Positions 43,926 to 52,463 are shown, counted from the first letter of the stretch. The stretch: DNA of 64,000 bases from CBEULR01 sp965544035 (GCA_965544035.1 CBEULR010000003.1:124001-188000); one strand, 5' to 3'. Notes: generated by a model from the sequence alone, not told the origin. Numbers and translations are program-made.

Positions 43926-45530
43926 TTACGCCCCCTCGCCGGCAGGTTTGATACCCAGGAGATTCAGTTCCTGCTCCGAAAGACCGATCCCGCGCAGACG
44001 CAGGCGGTTGCCGCGCAGGCTCTCGATCGAGTTCAGACCCAGCGCCCCCAGGATCTCCTTCAGCTCGCGAGACCAGGCGCGCAGCAGGTTGGTGAGGAGC
44101 CGGGCGCCGCGTTCCGGATCAAGACGCGCGGCCAGTTCCGGGCGCTGCGTGGCGATTCCCCAGCTGCAGTTTCCGGTGAAACAGCTCTGGCAAACGTGAC
44201 ACCCCAGGGCAATTAGAGCCGCGGTGCCGATTGACACGGCATCTGCTCCCAGCGCGATCGCCTTGGCCACATCTCCCGAATGCCTGATGCCTCCCGAGGC
44301 CACAATCGACACCCGGTTCCGGATACCCTCCCGGCGCAGCCGCTCATCGACTGTGGCCAGCGCCATTTCAATCGGAATGCCTACGTGGTCGCGGATGATA
44401 AGCGGGGCCGCGCCCGTTCCTCCCCGGAAACCGTCTATGGTGATGATGTCGGCGCCGGCCCGTGCAACACCGCTGGCGATCGCGGCCACGTTGTGCACGG
44501 CGGCGATCTTGACCGAAACCGGCTTGGTGTACTCGGTCGCTTCCTTGATTGCGTAAATCAGCTGCGCCAGGTCTTCAATCGAATAGATGTCGTGGTGCGG
44601 CGCCGGGGAAATGGCGTCACTGCCGATCGGGATCATCCTGGTCGCAGAGACTCCGGCATCGACTTTTTCCCCCGGCAGGTGCCCGCCGATCCCGGGTTTG
44701 GCACCCTGACCGATCTTGATTTCCACCACCCGGCCCCGGCGCAGGTAATCCGAACTCACACCGAAACGGCCGGAGGCCACCTGCACCACCATATGATCGG
44801 CGTACGGGTACAGGTCGGTATGCATCCCGCCTTCGCCTGTATTCGCCAGGGTTCCGGCTGCTTGGGCGGCCATGGCGAACGCCTTTTGCACATTCAGGCT
44901 GACCGCACCGTAGGACATAGCCGGGAACATAATCGGTGTTTCAAGTTGCACGTGGGGCGGCAGCTCGGTCAGCAGACGGAAACCTCCGTCAGGGGTACGC
45001 TCAAATTGAAGATCGTCCGGGCACGCCCCGAGAAAAGTGCGCAGTTCCATGGGCTCACGCAGCGGGTCGATGGACGGGTTGGTGACCTGGCATGCGTCCA
45101 GCACCATATGGTCGAAGTAACTGAAGTAGGCCTTATCATTGCCCGATCCGGTCAGCAGGACACCGCCCGTCTTGGCCTGCAGCCGAATATTCCGCATGTG
45201 GTGTGCCGCCCAGTGTTCATTGGCCCTGTAGGCGGCCGGGTTTTTTACCACGCTGATGGCGCCTTCAGGACAGTGTACCACGCAGTAGTGGCACTGGCGG
45301 CAGCGGCGGTTGTCGGCCACAATGTGGTTTTCCGTGACCTGCACCACGCGCTGATAGACAATTTCAAGATCCTCCCGGCCGTGCTTAAAAACACTCATCT
45401 TGTCGCGCCAGTCATCATGGGCCCATTTCAGCGCACCGAACCCGCAGCCGCGTATACACTGCCCACAGCGCCGGCAGCTGTTGCGGTCAACCCTGATTAT
45501 ATATTCCGGCGGCAAGAAGCTCTCAGCCAA
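43926..45530 (-). CDS. Glutamate synthase FMN / iron-sulfur subunit
   Basis: About 534 residues. Two N-terminal 4Fe-4S motifs (CRRCGQCIRGC and CRQCHYCVVHCP), then the FMN-binding synthase barrel (TGEGGMHTDLYPYADHMVVQ, GQGAKPGIGGHLPGEKV, DGFRGGTGAAPLIIRDHVG), and the Cys cluster CHVCQSCFTGNC that binds the 3Fe-4S centre. It makes glutamate from 2-oxoglutarate and channelled ammonia. The TTG at 45530 is chosen: it overlaps the amidotransferase stop by eight bases, has GGGGGGT upstream, and begins AESFLPPEYIIRVDRN directly. With built-in ferredoxin motifs and no gltD beside it, reduced ferredoxin is a likely donor. Confidence 0.92.
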   Translation of the reverse strand: MAESFLPPEYIIRVDRNSCRRCGQCIRGCGFGALKWAHDDWRDKMSVFKHGREDLEIVYQRVVQVTENHIVADNRRCRQCHYCVVHCPEGAISVVKNPAAYRANEHWAAHHMRNIRLQAKTGGVLLTGSGNDKAYFSYFDHMVLDACQVTNPSIDPLREPMELRTFLGACPDDLQFERTPDGGFRLLTELPPHVQLETPIMFPAMSYGAVSLNVQKAFAMAAQAAGTLANTGEGGMHTDLYPYADHMVVQVASGRFGVSSDYLRRGRVVEIKIGQGAKPGIGGHLPGEKVDAGVSATRMIPIGSDAISPAPHHDIYSIEDLAQLIYAIKEATEYTKPVSVKIAAVHNVAAIASGVARAGADIITIDGFRGGTGAAPLIIRDHVGIPIEMALATVDERLRREGIRNRVSIVASGGIRHSGDVAKAIALGADAVSIGTAALIALGCHVCQSCFTGNCSWGIATQRPELAARLDPERGARLLTNLLRAWSRELKEILGALGLNSIESLRGNRLRLRGIGLSEQELNLLGIKPAGEGA

Positions 45531-46623
45531 CGGCCACACCCCCCTGATCCAGCTCCACCAGAGCCATCTCACCGGCCCGGACCTCCCAGATCTCTTCCAG
45601 ATCACCAACAATGCCGCGGATGGCACTCTCCTCACTGCCCATCAGGACATACTCGCCGCTCCGGCCGCAGATTAACGGGCGCAGCTTGATGCGGTCGTTG
45701 AGACCCAGCATCCCCCCGCTGAAGGCTACAATGATGCTGAAAGGACCATTGAGCATCGCCGGGCCGTACACCATCCGGATGGCCTGATGCAGCGCCCGGT
45801 CCCGTTCCGGCATGCGGTCGATATCTTTCCAGAACGGAGGGGCCAATGCTTTGGCCACTAGTGGAAGCGGCACTCCCTGACGGCGGTGCAGAAGATCGAA
45901 CAGATAAGCCACCACCTCGGTATCGGTCTGCAGGTTCAGATGGTACCCGAACATCTCCAGATAACGCTTGTTGATCCCGTATGAAGAGACCTCACCGTTG
46001 TGAACAACAGTCCAGTCCAGGATCCCGAAAGGATGAGCCCCGCCCCACCAGCCCGGAGTATTCGTCGGAAACCGGCCGTGCGCCGTCCACAGATAGCCTT
46101 CGTATTCCTCCAGGCGAAAGTATCGTCCAATATCCTCCGGATAGCCGACCCCCTTGAAGACGCCCATATTGCGGCCGGCGGACAGCACCCAGGCGTCTTC
46201 AATACTACTGTTCACAGTCCCCGTCGCCCAAGCCAGGTAGTCGGTCTCATCCTGTCCGTGGAGTTCATCCGGCAAACCAGGCCGGACACGGACAAAGTAC
46301 CGCCGGAACTCCGGCGGATTGATGATCGAGACCATTGGCCGGGTCGGGATCGGTTCACTGTGCTCGACCACGAAATGTTTTTGGATAAAGGATTCGGCAT
46401 CGGACCGCCCCCTGTCCGATTCGAACAGCAGGTGCAGCGCGTAAAGCTCCTGAAACTCCGGATAGATGCCGTACGCCGCAAATCCGCCACCCAGACCGTT
46501 GGACCGTTCGTGCATACGACTTATGGATGTGATAATGGCCTCTCCGTTGAATCGAACCCCTTTTACGTGCATAACCGCACTGATTGCACAACCGGATGGG
46601 ATTCTGACCATTCCCTCTCTCAT
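45523..46623 (-). CDS. Glutamate synthase glutaminase subunit (class II amidotransferase)
   Basis: About 366 residues, an N-terminal-nucleophile amidotransferase equivalent to the first domain of GltB. The nucleophile is Cys in IPSGCAISAVM, about residue 12, so a short propeptide must be removed. Downstream motifs YLWTAHGRFPTNTPGWWGG, VVHNGEVSSYGIN and LQTDTEVVAYLFD are family hallmarks. ATG at 46623 lies seven bases after AGGTAGGT. It releases ammonia from glutamine for the FMN subunit. Encoded 42 bases after glnA, between glnA and the FMN subunit. Confidence 0.92.
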   Translation of the reverse strand: MREGMVRIPSGCAISAVMHVKGVRFNGEAIITSISRMHERSNGLGGGFAAYGIYPEFQELYALHLLFESDRGRSDAESFIQKHFVVEHSEPIPTRPMVSIINPPEFRRYFVRVRPGLPDELHGQDETDYLAWATGTVNSSIEDAWVLSAGRNMGVFKGVGYPEDIGRYFRLEEYEGYLWTAHGRFPTNTPGWWGGAHPFGILDWTVVHNGEVSSYGINKRYLEMFGYHLNLQTDTEVVAYLFDLLHRRQGVPLPLVAKALAPPFWKDIDRMPERDRALHQAIRMVYGPAMLNGPFSIIVAFSGGMLGLNDRIKLRPLICGRSGEYVLMGSEESAIRGIVGDLEEIWEVRAGEMALVELDQGGVAVG

Positions 46624-46664
46624 TATGAACACCTACCTTAAATTCTGCAGGGTAACGGTACGGA

Positions 46665-47996
46665 TCAGTATGTTGCCAGATACTGCTCAATCTCCCAGGG
46701 GTGGACCTGGACACGATAGTTTTCCCACTCAACCGTCTTCGCCTCAACGAACTTTTCGAAGACGTGCGGACCAAGTGCCTCCTTCAGCATCGCCGAAGAC
46801 TTCAGCTCACTCAGGGCTTCTTCCAGGCTGCCGGGCATCCTGGGAATGTGCCGTTCATCCAGCTGGGTATCGGTCAAGTGATAGATGTTGGTTTCGGTCA
46901 TTTCCGGCGGGTCGATCTTGTTCTTGATTCCATCCAGGCCGGCAGACAGCATACCGGTCAGCGCCAGGTATGGATTGCACGCCGGGTCCGGATTACGCAA
47001 CTCGACGCGGGTGGACAAACCGCGCTTCGACGGAATCCTGATCAAGGCACTCCGGTTTCCCTTGGCCCACGCGACATACACCGGAGCTTCGTAACCGGGT
47101 ACAAGGCGCTTATAGGAATTAACCGTGGAGTTGGTCAGCGCCGCCAGATGGCGGGCGTGCTTCAACAGTCCGCCGACGTACCACCGAAGGGTCTGGCTCA
47201 AACCGTCGGGTTGGGACGGATCGGCGAAGGCGTTTTCCCCCTTGGCGAAAAGCGATTGGTTCATGTGCATTCCTGAACCGTTGATTCCGAAGATCGGCTT
47301 CGGCATAAACGTGGCGTGCAGGCCGTGTCGCCGGGCAAGCGTGCGGACCACAAACTTGAAGGTGACGATCTTGTCCGCGACATCCAGCGCGTCCGCATAC
47401 TTAAAGTCGATCTCGTGCTGTCCCGGAGCGACCTCATGGTGGGAGGCCTCAACCTCAAAGCCCATTCCCTCAAGCGCCAGGACCATTTCACGGCGGGCGT
47501 TCTCACCCTGGTCGATAGGTGACAGATCAAAGTACCCGGCCCGGTCATGCGTGTCGAGAAGCGGTCTTCCGTTCTGATCGACGTGAAACAGAAAGAACTC
47601 CATTTCGGGGCCGACATACATCGTGTACCCCATACTGCGGGCTTCGGCCAAGACCCGCTTCAGCGTATTCCGGGGGCAGCCTTGAAACGGTGTGCCGTCC
47701 GGGTTATAAACGTCACAGATCAGGCGGGCAACCGCGCCGTCCCGCGGCCGCCAGGGAAAGACCGCAAAGGTTCGCGGATCGGGCCTGAGGTACATATCGG
47801 ATTCTTCAATACGGGCAAAACCGTGAATCGAAGAACCGTCGAACATCAGTTCGCCGTCCAGGGCCTTTTCCAGCTGTTCCAGCGGAATGGCCACGTTTTT
47901 CAATACCCCCATAATGTCTGTGAACTGCAGTCGCACAAATTTGACTCCAAACTCGCGAGCCTTTTCCATAATCTCCTGTTTGGCGGTACGATCCAT
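46665..47996 (-). CDS. glnA: Glutamine synthetase type I
   Basis: 443 residues, the length of the GSI-alpha group. Catalytic and metal residues are all present: FDGSSIHGF, the Glu pair in GPEMEFF, SHHEVAPGQHEID, metal His in NGSGMHMNQS, catalytic Glu in VPGYEAPVYVAW, and RVELRNPDP. It makes glutamine from glutamate, ammonia and ATP. GGAGG lies seven bases before the ATG. It follows the ANTAR regulator and an attenuator-like leader and precedes the glutamate synthase genes, forming a complete GS-GOGAT unit. Confidence 0.96.
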   Translation of the reverse strand: MDRTAKQEIMEKAREFGVKFVRLQFTDIMGVLKNVAIPLEQLEKALDGELMFDGSSIHGFARIEESDMYLRPDPRTFAVFPWRPRDGAVARLICDVYNPDGTPFQGCPRNTLKRVLAEARSMGYTMYVGPEMEFFLFHVDQNGRPLLDTHDRAGYFDLSPIDQGENARREMVLALEGMGFEVEASHHEVAPGQHEIDFKYADALDVADKIVTFKFVVRTLARRHGLHATFMPKPIFGINGSGMHMNQSLFAKGENAFADPSQPDGLSQTLRWYVGGLLKHARHLAALTNSTVNSYKRLVPGYEAPVYVAWAKGNRSALIRIPSKRGLSTRVELRNPDPACNPYLALTGMLSAGLDGIKNKIDPPEMTETNIYHLTDTQLDERHIPRMPGSLEEALSELKSSAMLKEALGPHVFEKFVEAKTVEWENYRVQVHPWEIEQYLATY

Positions 47997-48065
47997 TGAT
48001 AATCCTCCTTATCTGGTTTTCAAGACGGTGAATCACATTACTAACACGCAGACATCGCATCACCT

Positions 48066-48156
48066 CAAAATAAACAAACCTTCAAAGACGGGGCTCCGTT
48101 TTCAAGCGGAACCGGTCCTTGAAGGCGCCATCGCCGTTGCGGCACCACAGTGTGCC
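48066..48156 (-). promoter_or_regulatory. Attenuator leader between the ANTAR gene and glnA
   Basis: Minus-strand order: hairpin GGCAC-ACTGTG-GTGCC (48156-48141; hexaloop with A1 and G4), then a long imperfect stem whose arms are CCTTCAAGGAC and GTCTTTGAAGG (48125-48115 and 48089-48079), followed by the T-rich TTTGTTTATTTT. It starts right after the ANTAR stop and ends about 70 bases before glnA. This fits a terminator controlled by an ANTAR-binding RNA hairpin; only one hexaloop hairpin is clear. Confidence 0.6.
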
Positions 48157-48173
48157 GTTGATTATCTGATCTG

Positions 48174-48752
48174 CTACATATTGTGCGTGAGAATGATGGC
48201 CTCGGCCACGGCACGCATAGATATGCGGCGGTTCATACTCTGTTTTTGAATGCGTCTAAAGGCCTCATTTTCACTCAATCCCAGATTCGACATCAGGATT
48301 CCCTTGGCTCTGTCCACTACCTTTCGCGTTTCCAGTTTGTCCTTGAGCACCTGGATCTCGTTTTCCAAGGCGACGACTTCGGCATACTTGGCCCTGGCCA
48401 CCTCCACCGCCGCAACTATCGCCACCTCGTCCACGGGCTTGACCAACAACCCGTACACGTGCGCGGCAACCGCCTTCTCCATTAGGTCCTGGCGATGAGT
48501 GCCCGACATTAGAATCACGGGCGCCAGTTTATCGCTGTGGACAATGGTTGCCAACTCCAATCCGGTCATACCGGGTAACACCGCTTCGGCCAGAACGATA
48601 TCCGGCTGTCTGTCGCGAATGATCTTCAGGCCGGTGATGCCGTCCTCGGCCTCACCAACCACCATCAGGCCGGCCTTGGTTAAAGTGGTCTTGATGTTCT
48701 TACGGCCAAGGGTGTTCCCATCTACCAGAACTACACGCTGCTGTCCGGTCAA
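48174..48752 (-). CDS. ANTAR-domain response regulator lacking phospho-acceptor Asp
   Basis: About 192 residues: a receiver-like domain (about 5-125), a coiled-coil linker (YAEVVALENEIQVLKDKLET) and a C-terminal ANTAR RNA-binding domain (VVDRAKGILMSNLGLSENEA, FRRIQKQSMNRRISMRAVAE). ANTAR proteins bind paired hexaloop hairpins in leaders and prevent termination. The receiver has VLVDGN where DD is usual, and DIVLAEAVLPG where the phosphorylated Asp should be, so Glu replaces Asp; the Lys in LLVKPV remains. Phosphorylation is therefore unlikely. TTG at 48752 follows AGGAGG. It sits between two glutamine-synthetase-like genes. Confidence 0.88.
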   Translation of the reverse strand: MTGQQRVVLVDGNTLGRKNIKTTLTKAGLMVVGEAEDGITGLKIIRDRQPDIVLAEAVLPGMTGLELATIVHSDKLAPVILMSGTHRQDLMEKAVAAHVYGLLVKPVDEVAIVAAVEVARAKYAEVVALENEIQVLKDKLETRKVVDRAKGILMSNLGLSENEAFRRIQKQSMNRRISMRAVAEAIILTHNM

Positions 48753-48770
48753 AACCGCTAGACCTCCTCT

Positions 48771-48866
48771 CAAAAAACAAGCCCTCATCAGTGGACAACC
48801 TCCGGCATATCGCCGCAGCCGCTGATTGAGGGCATCATTGCCGCTCCGGGGTACTTCGCCGTACCC
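48771..48866 (-). promoter_or_regulatory. Dual-hairpin attenuator leader of the ANTAR gene
   Basis: Minus-strand order: hairpin 1 GGGTAC-GGCGAA-GTACCC (48866-48849), six bases, hairpin 2 GGC-AATGAT-GCC (48842-48831), whose 3' arm overlaps the 5' arm of a terminator (CTGATGAGGGC pairing with GCCCTCAATCAG, 48833-48781), then a T-run at 48778-48773. Two hexaloop hairpins, the second exclusive with the terminator, are exactly the ANTAR-target layout. Hexaloop 2 has A1 and G4; hexaloop 1 has G1. Confidence 0.6.
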
Positions 48867-48942
48867 GACTATGAATCTATAATGATCACCATCATCAACT
48901 CTTGAGTTTCAAAACCCTCTGTATCGGTCAGGGATATTCCCT

Positions 48943-50271
48943 CTAGTACTTGGCAAGATACTCCTCAATCTCCCAGAGGTGGATTTGGGACTCAAACCTT
49001 GTCCATTCATCCTCTTTGTGGTGGAGATAACGCTCCACAACCCCTTCGCCCAGCGTATCACGGATCAGTTCATCGGTTTCCAGTTCCCGCAGGGCGGCCA
49101 GCAGGTTGCGCGGCAGGCCGTTGTTTTTCAGGTGAGACCGTAGAGTGTTTAGATCGCGCTCCACGGAGTCGTTGATAAACGGCTCGGGTTGAATCCCCTG
49201 TTGCATCCCCTCCAAACCCGCCGCAATCAACCCGGCCAGTGCCAGATACGGATTAGCGGTCGGATCAGGACTGCGCAGCATCAGCCAGACGCTTTCGCCG
49301 CTCTGTTCGGGCACGCGGAGCATGGTGGACCGGCTGTCTCTGGACCACGCGGCCAAATACGGCGAAAGCTGCCCGGGCACCATACGTTTATATGAATTGA
49401 CAAGCGGGTTGGTCAGCGCCGTGAGCGCACCGCTGTGACGAATGATTCCGCCCATGAATTGCCGTGCCGTCTCGCTCAGTTCTCCCTGCCTGAAAGTGAA
49501 CAGGTCCTCCCCGTCCCGGCGGAGGGAAAGCTTCAGCGTCATGCCCGAACCGCTGCGTCCCGGCAGCGGCTTCGGCATAAACGAAGCGTGCAGCCCGTGC
49601 CGCTGCGCCACAGTGCGCACCACAAACTTGAAAGTGGCGATTTTGTCTGCAATGGATACCACTTTATCCGGTTTGAGTCCGATCTCATGCTGACCGGGCG
49701 CCTCCTCGTGATGGGACGACAGCACTTCGATTCCCATTTCCTCCAGGGTCAGCACCATGTCCCGGCGGGCATTCTCGCCGAAGTCAACTGGTGAGAGGTC
49801 ACAGTAGCCGGCACGGTCATGGCTCTCCAGCTTCGGCCGGCCTTGCTCATCGGTGTGCAGCAGAAAGAACTCGATTTCCACACCGGCCATCAGTTCAAAA
49901 CCCGCCTCATGCAACGCCGCAGCCGTGCGCCGCAGGACCGAACGGGAACACGCTTCAAAGGTCGATCCGTCAGGATTGCGTGCTTCGCAGATCAGCCGGG
50001 CTACCGCCCCGTCACGGGGCCGCCAGGGGAAAATCACGAAGGAAGATGGATCGGGCTGAAGCAAAACATCTTTGGACTTGCCGGGGATGTATCCTTCAAT
50101 AATCGCACTGTCAAAAAGCACTCTTCCGGCCAAAGCCTGTTCCAGTTCCTCGACCGTAATCGCCACATTCTTCAAAGCGCCGAGCAGATCGGTGAGCTGC
50201 AGCCGGACAAACTTCACATTCCTTTCAGCAGCCAACACGGTGACATCTTCGGCCGTCAAAGTCTTCTGCAT
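48943..50271 (-). CDS. Glutamine synthetase homologue, probably catalytically inactive
   Basis: 442 residues, clearly GSI-related over its whole length (FMPKPLPGRSGSGM, NSYKRMVPG, RSPDPTANPYLAL, HLWEIEEYLAKY). Compared with the neighbouring glnA it has lost key residues: metal His of GSGMH is Thr (GSGMTLKLS), the catalytic Glu of PGYEAP is Leu (PGQLSP), and the metal Glu of RVELR is Met (VWLMLR). In Salmonella numbering these are H269, E327 and E357. The E129/E131 (GVEIEFF) and E212/E220 (HHEEAPGQHE) positions remain. A regulatory or sensor role is inferred. First gene of the operon with the ANTAR regulator. Confidence 0.85.
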   Translation of the reverse strand: MQKTLTAEDVTVLAAERNVKFVRLQLTDLLGALKNVAITVEELEQALAGRVLFDSAIIEGYIPGKSKDVLLQPDPSSFVIFPWRPRDGAVARLICEARNPDGSTFEACSRSVLRRTAAALHEAGFELMAGVEIEFFLLHTDEQGRPKLESHDRAGYCDLSPVDFGENARRDMVLTLEEMGIEVLSSHHEEAPGQHEIGLKPDKVVSIADKIATFKFVVRTVAQRHGLHASFMPKPLPGRSGSGMTLKLSLRRDGEDLFTFRQGELSETARQFMGGIIRHSGALTALTNPLVNSYKRMVPGQLSPYLAAWSRDSRSTMLRVPEQSGESVWLMLRSPDPTANPYLALAGLIAAGLEGMQQGIQPEPFINDSVERDLNTLRSHLKNNGLPRNLLAALRELETDELIRDTLGEGVVERYLHHKEDEWTRFESQIHLWEIEEYLAKY

Positions 50272-50291
50272 CGGATTAAAGTACCTCCCTA

Positions 50292-50353
50292 AACACAAAA
50301 ACGTCCCTTGGAAACACCGCAAAGCAGGATTTCCAAAGGGACGTCGTTGCCCC
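50292..50353 (-). promoter_or_regulatory. Attenuator leader of the GS-homologue gene
   Basis: Minus-strand order: hairpin GGGGC-AACGAC-GTCCC (50353-50338; hexaloop with A1 and G4), whose 3' arm overlaps the 5' arm of a terminator stem ACGTCCC..GGAAA / TTTCC..GGGACGT (50344-50301), followed by TTTTTGTGTTT. Located between the promoter and the gene. Confidence 0.6.
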
Positions 50354-50377
50354 GGATTCACTGTATTTGACTGTATT

Positions 50378-50406
50378 ATTATAGATCGACGGGTCGAGAG
50401 TTGCAA
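50378..50406 (-). promoter_or_regulatory. Promoter of the glnA-ANTAR-glt operon
   Basis: On the minus strand TTGCAA (50406-50401) and a perfect TATAAT (50383-50378) with a 17-base spacer, about 25 bases before the attenuator hairpin. Confidence 0.65.
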
Positions 50407-50551
50407 CCCCTATTACAGCAAATCTCACAAGTATACAGAATACTATCCCCGGTCGCCCGGGCATTCTTAATGGCCCATGTTATTACCACATTCATTACCA
50501 CTATTCACGAGTTGTTGCCACGTTTTCGCCAGACCGCATTACGCCCGTTTA

Positions 50552-52381
50552 CTACTCCACCGTGACGCTCTTGGCCAGATTCCTGGGAGTATCAACCGAG
50601 CAACCTCTGGCGACGGCGGCATAATAGGCGAACAGCTGCAGCGGGATAACCGAGAGGATCGGAGCCAAAACCGCATGGGTGGCCGGCAGATAGAAGACCT
50701 GGTCGGCGACCTCTTCAATCTCGGTGAAGCCTTCGACGGCCACGGCAGTCACTTCGGCGCCGCGGGCCTTCACTTCCTTGATGTTGCTGACGGTCTTGTC
50801 AAACAGGTCGGGCTGAGTGGCCAGGGCGATGACCGGCACACCCTCGACGATCAGGGCCAGCGTACCGTGCTTCATTTCGCCGGCGGCGTAAGCCTCGGCG
50901 TGGATATAGGAGATCTCCTTGAGCTTCAGACTGCCTTCCATAGCCACAGCGTAGTCCAAGCCGCGTCCGAGGAAGAACAGACATTCTCTTTCCTTATAGC
51001 GATTGGCGATTTCGGCAACCTGCTGAGACCGTTTGAGCAGGGTTTCGATATGTTTGGGCAGGTTTTTCAGCGACTGCAGGATTGCCGCTTGCTCGTCCTG
51101 GGACAGCGTCTCCTGTTGTTCAGCCAGCCAGACGGCCAGCAGGTAGAAAGCGGTGAGCTGGGTGATGTAGGCCTTGGTAGAGGCTACGGCGATCTCCGGT
51201 CCGGCCCAGGTGTAGATGACATCGTCGGCCTCGCGGGCAACCGAACTGCCGACCACGTTGGTGATGGCGATAACGTGCGCGCCGCGCCGGCGGGCTTCAC
51301 GCAGGGCGGCACGGGTGTCGGCGGTCTCTCCGGACTGGCTGACGACGATCACCAGATCACCGGAGCTGATGATCGGGTCACGGTAGCGAAACTCGGAGGC
51401 GATGTCGACCTCGACCGGGATGCGGGCCAGTTTTTCAATAACGTACTTGCCGACGACACCGGCGTGGTAAGCCGTACCGCAGGCGGTGATGAAGATTTTG
51501 CGCAGGTTCTTGACCAGGGACCTGTCGATGCTAAGCTCGTCAAAAACAACATGCTGTTCGGATTCATCAATACGACCGCGCAGGGTTTCCCGGACAGCCG
51601 TGGGCTGCTCGTTGATCTCCTTCAGCATGAAGTGGTCGTAGCCGCTCTTCTCGGCCTGTTCGGCCTCCCAGTTCACGTAAAAGACTTCCTTGTTCACAGA
51701 AGCGCCCTTCTTGTCACATACCGCGATGCCGCCGGGAGTAACGTCGGCCACTTCCCCGTCGTCCAACAGGTAGGTGTCACGGGTGTGGGTCAGAAGGGCC
51801 GGGATGTCGGAGGCAATGAAGTTCTCCTCCTGCCCCAGGCCGAGCACCAGCGGGCTGTCCTGGCGGGCCGCCAGGATGCGGCCGGGCTCATCGTGGCAGA
51901 CGGCAAGAATGGCGTAACTGCCTTCGACCTGATCCAGCGTCTTCAGCAGGGCGGTCTTAAGATCGCCCCGGTAATAATGCTCAATCATATGCGGCAGGAC
52001 TTCGGTGTCGGTCCCCGAGGTGAAGACGTGACCCTCGGCCTGCAGCCACTGCCGCAGTTTGATGTAGTTTTCGATAATCCCATTATGCACGACGGCAATG
52101 CGACCGGTGCAGTCAACGTGGGGGTGGGCATTGTCGTCGGTGGGGGCACCGTGGGTGGCCCACCGGGTATGCCCTATGCCGGCGGTCGAGGAGAAGCTCC
52201 CACCGTTGATCACTTCCTCCAGCACGCTGAGCATTCCGGCCTTTTTCTTCAGGGTCAGCCCGCCGTTTTCGTAGATCACGATGCCGGCCGAGTCATAACC
52301 CCGGTACTCAAGCCGCCTCAGTCCCTCGATCAGGATCGGGACGGCCGGTCGTTTTCCCGTGTAACCTACAATGCCACACAT
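50552..52381 (-). CDS. glmS: Glutamine-fructose-6-phosphate aminotransferase
   Basis: 609 residues. After Met removal Cys1 (CGIVGYTG) is the glutaminase nucleophile; GHTRWATHG and HNGIIENY complete this domain (1-240). The isomerase half has two SIS domains with SQSGETADT, STKAYITQL, the catalytic Glu and His region (LKEISYIHAEAYAAGEMKHG) and the terminal Lys in NLAKSVTVE. It makes glucosamine-6-phosphate. ATG at 52381 follows AAGGAGGT. A glmS ribozyme lies 150 bases upstream, so the product controls its own mRNA. Confidence 0.97.
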   Translation of the reverse strand: MCGIVGYTGKRPAVPILIEGLRRLEYRGYDSAGIVIYENGGLTLKKKAGMLSVLEEVINGGSFSSTAGIGHTRWATHGAPTDDNAHPHVDCTGRIAVVHNGIIENYIKLRQWLQAEGHVFTSGTDTEVLPHMIEHYYRGDLKTALLKTLDQVEGSYAILAVCHDEPGRILAARQDSPLVLGLGQEENFIASDIPALLTHTRDTYLLDDGEVADVTPGGIAVCDKKGASVNKEVFYVNWEAEQAEKSGYDHFMLKEINEQPTAVRETLRGRIDESEQHVVFDELSIDRSLVKNLRKIFITACGTAYHAGVVGKYVIEKLARIPVEVDIASEFRYRDPIISSGDLVIVVSQSGETADTRAALREARRRGAHVIAITNVVGSSVAREADDVIYTWAGPEIAVASTKAYITQLTAFYLLAVWLAEQQETLSQDEQAAILQSLKNLPKHIETLLKRSQQVAEIANRYKERECLFFLGRGLDYAVAMEGSLKLKEISYIHAEAYAAGEMKHGTLALIVEGVPVIALATQPDLFDKTVSNIKEVKARGAEVTAVAVEGFTEIEEVADQVFYLPATHAVLAPILSVIPLQLFAYYAAVARGCSVDTPRNLAKSVTVE

Positions 52382-52429
52382 TTGAGGAACCTCCTTGGTG
52401 CCGGGGCAGTACACCGCTCCAAGCACAGC

Positions 52430-52463
52430 CCCAAAATAGAAAATGCCGGCCTAAGCACGGCAT
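52430..52463 (-). terminator. Terminator-like hairpin between ribozyme 1 and glmS
   Basis: ATGCCG / CGGCAT (52463-52443) with a nine-base loop, followed on the minus strand by TTTCTATTTT. It lies inside the glmS 5' leader, after the ribozyme. Confidence 0.6.
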
